From assembly GCF_019749375.1 (NCBI RefSeq), contig NZ_JACWFE010000005.1, positions 1 to 64,000 on the forward strand: a stretch of DNA of 64,000 bases, in the 5' to 3' direction. The translations under genes were made by a program, and so were the position numbers. How positions within the stretch are numbered: position 1 is the stretch's first letter; every line of letters begins with the position of its first letter. Of this stretch, positions 27,061 through 36,448 are shown in pieces. The notes beneath the pieces were generated by a model. The model did no database searches. It was not told the DNA's origin and was given only the letters and a program-made list of their open reading frames with translations. Source of the stretch: Bacillus sp. S/N-304-OC-R1. GTDB taxonomy: Bacteria > Bacillota > Bacilli > Bacillales > Cytobacillaceae.

Positions 27061-27741
27061 TTAATGCAAAACAACTTGTCCATCGCTCATTTTAATAATC
27101 CGATCCGCATATGAAAGCATTTCTTCATCATGAGTAACGAGTAAAGTTGAGATGTTCAGCGATTTGGTTAATTCACGAATTAAAGCCATGACATCTTTAG
27201 ACCTTTTCGAATCCAAACTAGCCGTTGGTTCATCGGCAAAGAGAACTTTCGGTTTATGGATAATGGCACGTGCAATAGCAATTCTCTGCTTTTCGCCACC
27301 AGACAAAGAAGATGGATAAGCATTTTTCCGATGGCTCATTTCTACTAACGATAGAATCTTGTCTATTTCTTTTTTCTGTTCATGTTTCTTCATTTTTGAA
27401 CCTGCTACATCAAGCATCAGCAGGAGCTGCTCTTCTACTGTAAGAAAAGGGACGAGATGGGCAAATTGAAAAACAAATCCGAATTTGTTTGCCCGTATTT
27501 TTCGAACTTGCTCAGCATTCATAGAAGTCATGTTTGTCCCTTCGAACAGCACTTGTCCATCTGATGCTGGCTGAAGTCCAGCTGCAATTGTGAGAAGTGT
27601 ACTTTTCCCCGAACCCGAAGCTCCAACTAATGCTGTAACCTCGCCTTCTCTAAGGGAAAGATTGACTCCTTTTAGAATTTCTTCTGTCACTTCACCATTT
27701 GTAAAGCTTTTTCTAACGTCCTCTATTGTAAATACGGTCAT
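27061..27741 (-). CDS. hrtA: ABC exporter ATPase, HrtA-like
   Basis: A 226-residue ABC ATPase. It has Walker A GASGSGKST, the Q-loop FQFAHLVPF, the signature LSGGEKQR, Walker B VLFADEPTASLDS and the switch His in LLVTHDEEM. Sequence style and the partner permease match HrtBA, which exports excess heme in Gram-positives. It starts 1 bp after the permease gene ends, so the two are coupled. MacB-like exporters of peptides or lipoproteins share this fold, so the heme role is inferred. No HssRS regulator is in the window. Confidence 0.7.
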   Translation of the reverse strand: MTVFTIEDVRKSFTNGEVTEEILKGVNLSLREGEVTALVGASGSGKSTLLTIAAGLQPASDGQVLFEGTNMTSMNAEQVRKIRANKFGFVFQFAHLVPFLTVEEQLLLMLDVAGSKMKKHEQKKEIDKILSLVEMSHRKNAYPSSLSGGEKQRIAIARAIIHKPKVLFADEPTASLDSKRSKDVMALIRELTKSLNISTLLVTHDEEMLSYADRIIKMSDGQVVLH

Positions 27742-27742
27742 A

Positions 27743-28777
27743 TTAAACCTCTCCTTGTTGAATGGCTTGCAATGGTTCTACTTTTTTAATCTGGATACCT
27801 GAAAGAGTAGCTCCAATAAATCCGATGATAAGGAAAACGATCGATAATTGTACCGTTGTTTCAGGTGTTAAATGAAAGGGCATCCCCTCAGGTGCAATCA
27901 TATTAAAAACTTGACTCAGTCCAATAGATAGACTAAGAGCAATGGCAGTAATAAACAGCATTTGAGTCCACATCATTTTAAACAAAGCACTTGTTTTGAC
28001 ACCGATCGCTTTTAAAATTCCGTATAAACCAATTTTTTGAACGTTCATCATGTAGAAGAAGATAGCAAACAACATTCCGCTAATGACGACTAAAAACCAA
28101 ACAATCATATTCAAAGACATCTGTTCTGCTTTATAACTTGCAATGGTATTTAGAAATTGCGTGTTAGAAAATGCTTGTAATCCATCTACTGCTTTTGCTG
28201 AATCCTTTCCAGGGATGAAAAGCATTTGCATTTCATCTGTCCGATACATTTCCTTGAAGTCATCCATATGAATATAAGCAACAGGAGCATGACTGAATTT
28301 CTTTTGCTCGACAAAACCTTTTACAATAAATTCACCGCTGTATTGATTATTTGTCAGGACATCGCCGACCTTAATTCCCTTATCTTTCATCGAGTCATCG
28401 AGGACGATTTCTCCTTTTTTCACATTTTGAAACAACGAAGAATCCGTCGATGTAACAAACACAACACTTTGCTGTTTATCAGCCGCATCATTCACAAAAC
28501 CCATTCCAATAGAAAAAGAAACAGCCTCTTTTTCTTTCGTTAAAACTTCATCTTGTATGTCATTAGGGATTCTTGAAAGAGTAAACGTTTTGTCGGAATC
28601 CTTTGTCATATAAAATTGCCCCTCAGGCAAATCCTTAATGAGTGCCGCATTATCTTGTGATAATCCATTCGCCAGACCAGATATAATAAACGTTAAAAAA
28701 CTAACGAGAAAAACGATAGAACCTAAAATGAGAAATCTAACTTTACTTTTTTTAATTTCTTTCCAAGCCATATTCAT
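27743..28777 (-). CDS. hrtB: ABC exporter permease, HrtB-like (FtsX/MacB fold)
   Basis: A 344-residue permease with one N-terminal helix, a large outside domain (about 45-230) and three C-terminal helices. This is the FtsX/MacB arrangement. Segments such as FIISGLANGLSQDNAA, IASYKAEQMSLNM and FFYMMNVQKIGLYGILKAIG closely resemble the staphylococcal heme exporter subunit HrtB. GGAGG 8 nt upstream supports ATG 28777. It forms a two-gene operon with the ATPase. Confidence 0.7.
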   Translation of the reverse strand: MNMAWKEIKKSKVRFLILGSIVFLVSFLTFIISGLANGLSQDNAALIKDLPEGQFYMTKDSDKTFTLSRIPNDIQDEVLTKEKEAVSFSIGMGFVNDAADKQQSVVFVTSTDSSLFQNVKKGEIVLDDSMKDKGIKVGDVLTNNQYSGEFIVKGFVEQKKFSHAPVAYIHMDDFKEMYRTDEMQMLFIPGKDSAKAVDGLQAFSNTQFLNTIASYKAEQMSLNMIVWFLVVISGMLFAIFFYMMNVQKIGLYGILKAIGVKTSALFKMMWTQMLFITAIALSLSIGLSQVFNMIAPEGMPFHLTPETTVQLSIVFLIIGFIGATLSGIQIKKVEPLQAIQQGEV

Positions 28778-28955
28778 CTCTTATTCCTCCGATCTCTTTT
28801 TGACATCTTTAGTTTATGCTTGGAATGTGAACGGAGAATGAACAGGAAATTACATATGGTTTCTATGAAAAGGATTATTGCAAGGTGCGGGACTTCACGA
28901 AAGAATGTACAGGGGCAGTACAACATACTAAAATGGAAGCCCCTTATTTTAATGG

Positions 28956-30542
28956 TCAATGGCGAATGCTGATATCACATTCTGAATCATGTGGTATTGG
29001 GAAATCTAAGGAATCAAGGAAGGTAACGGCCTGTTTAAGGTTGATCAAGAACAATTGAGCCATATTCAAGGAAAATCCATTACGGATGACAACACGCATA
29101 ATTGTAATATTTTCCATGTCCGGTGGTAAAGAATATGCTGGGACTTGCCAGCCAAATCGCTTCAGCTGCTGTGATAAGTTATATAGGTTCCAGATGGAAG
29201 TGTATCCTTCTTTCAGCCGAAACGTTAATACAGGAATATCCGATCCATTTGTAAATATGTCAAAAGGTCCTATTTCCTGAATGGCCTTGCTAAGAAAAAG
29301 CGCTACTGATTGAGAAGCACTTTGTACTTGATAGTATCCTGCTTTTCCTAAACGAAGGAAATTATAGTATTGCAAGAGCACTTGTGCGCTCGGACGTGAG
29401 AAAGTTAAAGATAGTGTACGTATGTTTCCGCCTAAGTAGGACACATGAAATATAAGATCTTCTGGAAGATCCTGAGCTTCACGCCAAATAATCCAGCCAA
29501 TTCCCGGGTATACTAATCCGTATTTATGCCCTGAAACATTGATGGATTTCACCCTAGGCAATTTAAAATCCCAGACTAAGTCTGGTTGCAGAAATGGGGC
29601 TATAAATCCTCCAGAAGCAGCGTCAACATGTATCGGTATATCAAATCCCGTTAAAGCTTGAAACTCATCTAGGGCTTTTGCAATTTTATCAACAGGCTCA
29701 TAGAGGCCAGTATAAGTTACTCCTAAGGTAGCTACCACACCAATTGTGTTTTCATCTATGGCAGCAACCACAGCCTCAGGATCCATAGACGGGTGTTCTG
29801 GTGTAATGTTCACATATCGCGGTTCAACATCCCAATAGTTCGCGAATTTTTTCCAAACGATCTGTACAGCTGAACTAAATACGATATTAGGCTGGTCAAT
29901 TGGCTTTCCTTTCTTTTTACGCGCATTTTGCCAACGACGTTTTAATGCAAGTCCTCCAAGCATGCATGCCTCTGACGATCCCGTTGTCGATATGCCCATC
30001 GTTTCATGCGGTTGGGGAGAATGCCAGAGATTCGCTAATATTCGTACACATCTTTCCTCTATAGCTGCCGTATGCTGGTACTCACACTTGTCAATTAAAT
30101 TCTTGTTGAATGATTCCGCATACAATTGATCTGCAGAACGCTCCATCCAGGTGGTTACGAAGGTGGCAAGATTGAGTTTAGGATGTCCATCAAGAGTCAG
30201 TTCATCGTGGATCATTTGATAGGCTGTTTCAGGCAGCATGCCCTGATCAGGTAAATGAAAATTAGGGACAGTTTCTGTATGGCGGTCAGACAGGGGACTT
30301 ATGTTAGATTCGTGAGAGAGCCGTCGCGCTCTGTTTCTTCTTGCTAGCTTATGAGGAAAAGGGGAATACAGCTGTTCCCATTGTGATCTCGGTCCCAGTG
30401 CATTTACGGGAGTTGAATGTGTATGGTTTGTCCACTGATATTCTGTAAATAAATTAGGAGATTGGGTGTGTGTCATATGCTTTATTGGTGAATTAGAAGC
30501 GTGCGGGCTTAAGTAGGGTTGAAAAAACGTATAATAACTCAT
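28956..30542 (-). CDS. gadB: glutamate decarboxylase with N-terminal extension
   Basis: A PLP-dependent decarboxylase of 528 residues converting glutamate to GABA with proton use. The PLP region shows TGSSEACMLGGLALKRRW, HVDAASGGFIAPF and the lysine in NVSGHKYGLVYPG. SYLGGNIRTLSLTFSRPSAQV is also typical of GadB. AGGAGG 6 nt upstream places the start at ATG 30542. About 60 extra N-terminal residues, rich in His, Ser, Thr and Pro, precede the normal beginning (near SDRHTETVPNFHLPD) compared with the ~466-residue E. coli enzyme. No GABA antiporter gene is adjacent, unlike the classical acid-resistance pair. Confidence 0.85.
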   Translation of the reverse strand: MSYYTFFQPYLSPHASNSPIKHMTHTQSPNLFTEYQWTNHTHSTPVNALGPRSQWEQLYSPFPHKLARRNRARRLSHESNISPLSDRHTETVPNFHLPDQGMLPETAYQMIHDELTLDGHPKLNLATFVTTWMERSADQLYAESFNKNLIDKCEYQHTAAIEERCVRILANLWHSPQPHETMGISTTGSSEACMLGGLALKRRWQNARKKKGKPIDQPNIVFSSAVQIVWKKFANYWDVEPRYVNITPEHPSMDPEAVVAAIDENTIGVVATLGVTYTGLYEPVDKIAKALDEFQALTGFDIPIHVDAASGGFIAPFLQPDLVWDFKLPRVKSINVSGHKYGLVYPGIGWIIWREAQDLPEDLIFHVSYLGGNIRTLSLTFSRPSAQVLLQYYNFLRLGKAGYYQVQSASQSVALFLSKAIQEIGPFDIFTNGSDIPVLTFRLKEGYTSIWNLYNLSQQLKRFGWQVPAYSLPPDMENITIMRVVIRNGFSLNMAQLFLINLKQAVTFLDSLDFPIPHDSECDISIRH

Positions 30543-30723
30543 CAAGGACCTCCTTTTTCAACAATTTAGTAATAACTATGAGAAACAACCTAAATCTAGA
30601 AGGTTAATTTAAAAGGGACAAAAGCTGATTTTTCAGGTATTCCGAGTAAGCATTTAAGTTTGTTTTCTATATGTAAATTGTTAGTATGGTATTGAAATCT
30701 TTCTATAGAAAGGATCAATCAGA

Positions 30724-31725
30724 ATGGCAAATATACAAATACCTGTTTCTGTATTAAATCTTGCTCCCATTCGCGAAGGTCAAGTGGCGAGGGACGCCAT
30801 TGATTCAATGGTTGATTTGGCGCAGGCAACTGAAAAAATGGGTTATACACGTTATTGGATTGCTGAGCATCATAATACGCCAACACTTGTTAGTTCAGCC
30901 ACCTCAATTTTAATAAAACATACATTAGAACATACAGACCATATACGTGTAGGATCTGGCGGGATCATGCTGCCGAACCATTCTCCTTTAGTTGTGGCTG
31001 AACAATTTGGAACGATGGCGGCTATTTATCCTGGTAGACTAGATTTGGGACTTGGCAGGGCACCAGGGACAGATATGATGACTGCAAGTGCACTAAGAAG
31101 ATCCAAAAATGATTCAGTCTACACTTTCCCTGAGGACGTTCAAGCGTTGCTTACGTATATGGGGCCAGAGGAGCACCAAGGCTATGTGAGAGCCTATCCA
31201 GGTGTGAATACCAATATCCCGATTTATATCCTTGGTTCATCCACCGATTCTGCATATTTAGCGGCAAAATTAGGATTGCCATATGTGTTTGCGTCACATT
31301 TTGCTCCTCAATTTATGGAAGAGGCCATTTCTATTTATCGAAATCGATTCCAGCCATCACAATACCTTGATTCCCCATATATGATGGTTTGCTTAAATGT
31401 GATTGCAGCTGAAAGTGATGAAGAGGCGCAATTTGAATCAACGACGATGCAGCAATTTTTCCTAAATGTTGTCCGGGGAACACGAAATCCGCTAAGGCCA
31501 CCAGTTGAAAGCATGGATCACGTTTGGAGTACTGAAGAAAAACATGCATCCGGCACAATGTCCAGAGTTACTTTAATAGGAAATCAAGCTTCTATTCGAA
31601 ATCAATTAACAAGTTTTCAGGAGAAATATAATGTAGATGAAATTATGGCTGTGTCTTATATTTTTGATCCTGACAAACAAAAGCGTTCTTATGAAATCTT
31701 AAAAGAAGTTGTGGATGGGAAATGA
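30724..31725 (+). CDS. LLM-class flavin-dependent oxidoreductase
   Basis: A 333-residue bacterial-luciferase-like flavoprotein of the MsnO8 subgroup. Marks are the N-terminal [45 protein letters not shown] and [12 protein letters not shown]. These proteins use reduced FMN and oxygen on mostly unknown substrates. Single gene with ATG after AGAAAGGAT; it diverges from gadB and is followed by its own terminator. Confidence 0.87.
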   Translation: MANIQIPVSVLNLAPIREGQVARDAIDSMVDLAQATEKMGYTRYWIAEHHNTPTLVSSATSILIKHTLEHTDHIRVGSGGIMLPNHSPLVVAEQFGTMAAIYPGRLDLGLGRAPGTDMMTASALRRSKNDSVYTFPEDVQALLTYMGPEEHQGYVRAYPGVNTNIPIYILGSSTDSAYLAAKLGLPYVFASHFAPQFMEEAISIYRNRFQPSQYLDSPYMMVCLNVIAAESDEEAQFESTTMQQFFLNVVRGTRNPLRPPVESMDHVWSTEEKHASGTMSRVTLIGNQASIRNQLTSFQEKYNVDEIMAVSYIFDPDKQKRSYEILKEVVDGK

Positions 31726-31790
31726 ATTTGCAGTTCTGATCATTCAAACAAACTGGAATAGGCTTTAAGATAATGGCATTAAATGAACAA

Positions 31791-31819
31791 AAGGCAGCTC
31801 CAATAGGACTGCCTTTTTT
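31791..31819 (+). terminator. terminator after LLM oxidoreductase gene
   Basis: AAGGCAG (31791-31797) and CTGCCTT (31809-31815) form a 7-bp stem leading into TTTTTTA. It lies between convergent genes. Confidence 0.75.
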
Positions 31820-31862
31820 ATATAGTTTATTTGGTTTGGGGGCCTCTATTTATCAATAAACG

Positions 31863-33050
31863 TTAATCAATATCGTAATATCCACAAACTACTGTACCAA
31901 CTGCTTTGGCTGCTACTAAAAGTGCATCTTCATCAATATCAAATTTAGGGTGATGGTTGAAGTATGGCTTTTCAACCCCTTTTGGTGTACAACAAATGTA
32001 GAAAAAACATGCTGGGAATTTTTTTGCATAGTGTGCAAAGTCCTCAGAAGGAGGCATTGGCTCGAATTCCTGCACATCCACAATATCTTTATCGTTTGCA
32101 TTTTTTAAGTAAGAAGCAACCATTTTAGTCACTTCAGGATCATTGTAAAGTGGCGGATAGTCCGGTGTATATGTTAATTCACAAGTAACATTGAATTCTT
32201 CTTCGATTCCTTTTGCAATGCGGCGAATTTCTCGTTGTATCGTTTCCCGTGTTTCTTCTGTCATTGCACGAACATCGCCTTCAATTTCCACGCTATCTTT
32301 AATGACATTAAAGGTTCCTTTACCATCAAATGAACCAATTGTTACTACACCCATATCAAATGGATTTAATCGCCGGCTGACAATTGTCTGAATCGCTGCA
32401 ACAAAATGTGCACCTGCGACAATTGAGTCATTTGCCAAGTGTGGTGAAGAGCCATGTCCGCCTATACCTTGGACTTTTACTTTAAAGTAAGCACGGCCTG
32501 GGAATACATAACCACTGTTATATCCTACTAAACCAGATGGACCAAGAGGTAATAAGTGAATACCAAAAATATTATCTAAATCATCTAATAAACCAGATTG
32601 GATCATGCCGATTGCTCCACCTGGCGGAACTTCTTCTGCAGGCTGGTGAATGATTTTGATCGTACCAGGAATTTCATCTTTCAATTGAATGAGGCAATCA
32701 GCAAGAACTAACAGGTAAGCTGTATGTCCATCATGTCCACATGCATGCATAACACCAGGATTTTTAGATTTAAACGGTACATCCGTTTCTTCTTCTATCG
32801 GAAGCGCATCAAAATCTGCCCTCAGTCCAATTGTTTTTCCTGGTTTCCCACCTTTTATTGTGACAATAATTCCATGGCCACCGCCGACTTTTGTATGAAT
32901 ATGAACATCTTTTCCTTTATAAAAATCCTCAATATATTTGCTAGTTTTTTCTTCTTTGAAAGAAAGCTCAGGATTCTCATGAAGGTGACGGCGTATTTGA
33001 ATGATTTCTTCTTTACGTTCTTCAAGCATTTGCATTAATTTATTTTTCAT
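31863..33050 (-). CDS. M20 amidohydrolase (HipO/AmaA type)
   Basis: A 395-residue metallohydrolase. It has zinc ligands HACGHDGHTAYL, the PAEEVPPGGA glutamates, the lid dimerisation motif VQGIGGHGSSPHLANDS and the C-terminal PPSEDFAHYAKKFP. It should deacylate N-acyl amino acids or hippurate-like amides. GGGAG lies 8 nt before ATG 33050; the in-frame ATG at 33065 has no such site. It appears monocistronic and is the third M20 enzyme in the window. Confidence 0.85.
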   Translation of the reverse strand: MKNKLMQMLEERKEEIIQIRRHLHENPELSFKEEKTSKYIEDFYKGKDVHIHTKVGGGHGIIVTIKGGKPGKTIGLRADFDALPIEEETDVPFKSKNPGVMHACGHDGHTAYLLVLADCLIQLKDEIPGTIKIIHQPAEEVPPGGAIGMIQSGLLDDLDNIFGIHLLPLGPSGLVGYNSGYVFPGRAYFKVKVQGIGGHGSSPHLANDSIVAGAHFVAAIQTIVSRRLNPFDMGVVTIGSFDGKGTFNVIKDSVEIEGDVRAMTEETRETIQREIRRIAKGIEEEFNVTCELTYTPDYPPLYNDPEVTKMVASYLKNANDKDIVDVQEFEPMPPSEDFAHYAKKFPACFFYICCTPKGVEKPYFNHHPKFDIDEDALLVAAKAVGTVVCGYYDID

Positions 33051-33239
33051 TGCCCATTCTCCCATTCAAAACTAAATAGATTATTCAATTATTCCACAAA
33101 GTAGTGTTGTCTAATCGTTGCAGGTTGGAATCAAGGGGCTAGAAAATTGAACGAATCGAGAGCAAGACTTGTTATATAAAGTTATACAAAAGATGATAAA
33201 ATAAATAAGCTGTTATTTATAGGAAGTAAGGGAGGTCTT

Positions 33240-34352
33240 GTGAAACTGGTTATGTTATATTTAATCATTTTTATAATAATTATCGTTTTACTCATTTTAC
33301 TAATAATTAATCTACATCCTGCATTTGGCGGAAAGTTAACCAAAGAGCAAAAGCGAGACTTTAAGAAATATGACCAATTTGTCGATGGGAAATTCATAAA
33401 TCAAGAGATAACAAGAGCTAACATCCGTTTATCGGAGTTTCCCTCAATGATGAAGGATTTCATTCGAGGAGGCAATGACCGTACTCCTAATGAAGCACTT
33501 TCTGTGGCTGCAATTGATTGGAATAAAATTATGAGCGAAGAAGATAGTGTAACCTGGTTTGGACATTCCGCTTTCTTGGTCAGTCTTGATAATAAAAAAA
33601 TCTTTGTTGACCCCATGTTAAGTTTAAGAGCTTCACCTGTTTCATTTGTTGGCAGTAAACGCTATACAGGAAGCATGCTTGATGTGATTATCGATTTGCC
33701 TGATATCGATGCTGTTTTTATTACTCATGATCACTATGATCATTTAGATTATTCATCTATTACTATGCTGAAAAACAAGACTGCTCATTTTTTTGTTCCA
33801 CTAGGAGTAAGCAATCATCTAATACGGTGGGGGATTCCAAAAGAAAAGATAACGGAGCTGAATTGGTGGGATGAAACGGACTTTGAAGGTTTAAAGGTGG
33901 TCTTCACTCCATCAAGGCATTTCTCAGGTAGAGGAATCTTTAACCGGAATACAACGTTATGGGGCGGCTGGGTCATATTAGGGAAAAAGACACGGTTTTA
34001 TACGAGCGGTGATGGAGGATATGGCCAGCATTTTAAAACAATTGTTGATAAATACGGGCCATTTGATATGGCGTTAATTGAGGGTGGTCAATATGATAGG
34101 CGCTGGCCAATGATTCATATGACACCGGAAAAAGCGATTCAGGCAAATGAAGATATTAAGGGCAAGTCAATGATGCTTATACATTGGGGAGCCTACACTC
34201 TTGCCAATCATGGCTGGACGGAACCAATTGAACGGGCAATATGTGCAGCCACAAAAGCCGATAACAACCTAATCGTTCCTCAAATCGGCGAAACTGTATC
34301 ATTAGAAGAAGGAGAATTTGCAACTGCAATTCTTCCTTGGTGGCATAGATAG
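33240..34352 (+). CDS. membrane-anchored NAPE-PLD-like metallo-beta-lactamase-fold hydrolase
   Basis: 370 residues starting at GTG after AAGGGAGG. An N-terminal helix (LYLIIFIIIIVLLILLIINL) anchors it. The metallo-hydrolase domain shows the zinc motif THDHYDHLD, the strand VTWFGHSAFLV, the FTPSRHFSGRG histidine, YTSGDGGYG and the final His in LIHWGAYTLANHGW. This is the layout of the N-acyl-phosphatidylethanolamine phospholipase D/RomA group, suggesting action on a lipid-like or phosphodiester substrate at the membrane. The actual substrate is unknown. Confidence 0.82.
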   Translation: MKLVMLYLIIFIIIIVLLILLIINLHPAFGGKLTKEQKRDFKKYDQFVDGKFINQEITRANIRLSEFPSMMKDFIRGGNDRTPNEALSVAAIDWNKIMSEEDSVTWFGHSAFLVSLDNKKIFVDPMLSLRASPVSFVGSKRYTGSMLDVIIDLPDIDAVFITHDHYDHLDYSSITMLKNKTAHFFVPLGVSNHLIRWGIPKEKITELNWWDETDFEGLKVVFTPSRHFSGRGIFNRNTTLWGGWVILGKKTRFYTSGDGGYGQHFKTIVDKYGPFDMALIEGGQYDRRWPMIHMTPEKAIQANEDIKGKSMMLIHWGAYTLANHGWTEPIERAICAATKADNNLIVPQIGETVSLEEGEFATAILPWWHR

Positions 34353-34402
34353 CTCTACACTAATGATTCAGTAAAAAAGCTACCTTTTTCAATATGCAAA
34401 AG

Positions 34403-34450
34403 TACCCTATAGGTAGACTTATTTAAGTCTACTCAATAGGGTATTTTTTT
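34403..34450 (+). terminator. two-tier intrinsic terminator
   Basis: TACCCTAT (34403-34410) pairs with ATAGGGTA (34436-34443), with an inner TAGACTT/AAGTCTA stem, then seven T. It directly precedes the 20-bp tandem array. Confidence 0.85.
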
Positions 34451-34460
34451 ATATACTATT

Positions 34461-34680
34461 TAGCGGATATATTCCGGAACTAGCGGATATATTGAAGAAC
34501 TGGCGGATATATTGTGGAACTGGCGGATATATTGTGGAACTGGCGGATATATTGTGGAACTGGCGGATATATTCCGGAACTAGCGGATATATTCCGGAAC
34601 TAGCGGATATATTCCGGAATTGGCGGATATATTGTGGAATTTGCGGATATATATCGGAACTGGCCGATATTTTCCAATAA
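34461..34680. repeat. exact-period 20-bp tandem array, 11 units
   Basis: Eleven head-to-tail units of TGGCGGATATATTGTGGAAC type run without a single insertion or deletion from 34461 to 34680. Variation is concentrated at unit positions 2 and 14-16 (GTG, CCG, GAA). The last two units are the most decayed. The array is intergenic, after a strong terminator and before a sensor kinase gene. Reading frames across it are artefacts of the period. The rest of the gap to 34870 is A/T-rich and featureless. Confidence 0.9.
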
Positions 34681-34870
34681 AAAGGCATAGGTAAATGTTT
34701 ACTATCTCCTATCAATACTCAATGCTAAAGGACTCAAATATATTTGCAGATATTTAGAGTAAATATACTGTATTTTCAAAAAAAGGTATTATTACATTTT
34801 TTAAGATGTTAAAATTTTTATTATATGGATATTGTCTGGATGAAAGTATTTTTTGTTGTGGGGTATTCGA

Positions 34871-36448
34871 ATGACTAGAATTTCTTTGCGCATGAAGATG
34901 TTTATTTTTTCATTTATTTTAGTAGTTTTTTCGGTGATGACAAGCGGGTTGATTATGATCCTTAATATATCCAATTCATTTGAAAAAGAGCTTGGAGCAC
35001 GTGCGATCGCCATAGCAAGAACTGTCGCTCAGCTGCCAGACATTAAATCATATGTTGGGAAAGAAAGTGGAGAACAGACCATCCAGCCTATTGCTGAGAG
35101 AGTACGGTTGGCTACAAATGTTGATTATATTGTTGTTTTTGATATGAATCGGATTCGCTACTCTCATCCATCGGAAAGTAAGTTAGGTACACTTTTTGAA
35201 GGCGGGGATGAATTAGCATCATTATCTGAGCACGAATATATTTCAAAGGCGCAAGGCGTTTTGGGATATGCTATTCGTGCATTTGTCCCAATCATGAATG
35301 AAGAAGGGGTAAAGCAAGTTGGTGTCGTGACGGTTGGGATTTTGTCTCCTACAATTCAAACCTTGATTACGGAATATCGGGTTAACATGCTGATCTCTTT
35401 GTTTTGGGGCTTATTGATTGGTCTTATTGGTTCCCTTATTATTGCGAACCATCTTAAAAAGCAGACACTGAATCTAGAACCCTATGAAATTGCCCGCTTA
35501 GTAGAAGAACGTTCAAGTATGATCCAGTCTATGGATATTGGAGTCTTAGCAACGGATGAAAAAGATAATATTACTTTTATGAACCGCTTAGCAAAACAAT
35601 ATACGAATTTTTATGGGGAATCTATTAAAATTGGTGATCTCTTTCCTGAAACATGGATAGGGAAGGAATTTTCTTTAAGCAAGGAAGTCATTTCCCGTCC
35701 TTTGCTTTGCCGAGATGTGATGTACTTAGTGAAAATTTATCCTATTAATGTAAAAAATCGGCGGGTTGGTTCGTTAATTATGATGACGGATCGAAAAGAA
35801 GCACATATGCTGGCAGAGGAATTAACCGGAATTAAAGCACTTGTGGATGCATTACGCTCCCAAAATCATGAATATATGAATAAATTACATAGTATAGCTG
35901 GGTTAATCCAATTAGAGAGAACAGAGGAAGCTTTAAATATGATTGTCGATGAAATATCAGATGAACAAACAGTTATTCAGTTTTTAAAGGATTATATATC
36001 TGACTATTCTGTTCTTGGTCTTCTCCTTGGGAAACGATCGCGAGCCAAGGAATTAGGAATTTCACTCGTCATCGATAAGGAATCTTTTTTACTAGAAGGA
36101 ATGAATGGGATTTCAAGTGGGGATCTCGTTACTATTATCGGAAATTTACTAGATAATGCGATGGAGGCCTGTTTAAAACAGGAGGAACGTAATGTCTCTC
36201 TATTATTACAGGGGAATGCAACGTTTTTGTATATAGAGGTTCGAGATAATGGGGCTGGCTTGCCGGATAATGTGGAGAGAATTTTTGAATACGGTTACAG
36301 TACGAAGCAAAAGGAAGGCAGAGGAATTGGATTAGCATTAGTGAAACAAATTATCGATTCAAACAAAGGAGAGATTTCAGCTGAACAGCTGTCACATGGT
36401 GGTACAGTCTTTAGAGTAAAAGTAGGAGGGAGAAATCATAATGAATAA
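34871..36448 (+). CDS. CitA/DcuS-type sensor histidine kinase
   Basis: A membrane sensor of 525 residues. Two helices (about 10-30 and 175-200) bracket an outside sCACHE-type domain. A cytoplasmic PAS domain (IQSMDIGVLATDEKDNITF) follows. The kinase core has the H-box RSQNHEYMNKLHSIAGLI and the ATPase motifs NLLDNAMEAC, DNGAGLP and GRGIGLAL. This family senses citrate, malate, fumarate and similar acids. It overlaps the response regulator by 8 bp and sits beside TRAP transporter genes. The ATG at 34871 is preferred to the upstream in-frame TTG codons. Confidence 0.88.
   Translation: MTRISLRMKMFIFSFILVVFSVMTSGLIMILNISNSFEKELGARAIAIARTVAQLPDIKSYVGKESGEQTIQPIAERVRLATNVDYIVVFDMNRIRYSHPSESKLGTLFEGGDELASLSEHEYISKAQGVLGYAIRAFVPIMNEEGVKQVGVVTVGILSPTIQTLITEYRVNMLISLFWGLLIGLIGSLIIANHLKKQTLNLEPYEIARLVEERSSMIQSMDIGVLATDEKDNITFMNRLAKQYTNFYGESIKIGDLFPETWIGKEFSLSKEVISRPLLCRDVMYLVKIYPINVKNRRVGSLIMMTDRKEAHMLAEELTGIKALVDALRSQNHEYMNKLHSIAGLIQLERTEEALNMIVDEISDEQTVIQFLKDYISDYSVLGLLLGKRSRAKELGISLVIDKESFLLEGMNGISSGDLVTIIGNLLDNAMEACLKQEERNVSLLLQGNATFLYIEVRDNGAGLPDNVERIFEYGYSTKQKEGRGIGLALVKQIIDSNKGEISAEQLSHGGTVFRVKVGGRNHNE

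Noticed and set aside
34461-34680. CRISPR array
   Set aside because: Units are head-to-tail with no unique spacers and a 20-bp period; no cas genes are near.
34449-34715. Repeat peptides on both strands of the 20-bp array
   Set aside because: They arise from the period alone and lack start signals.
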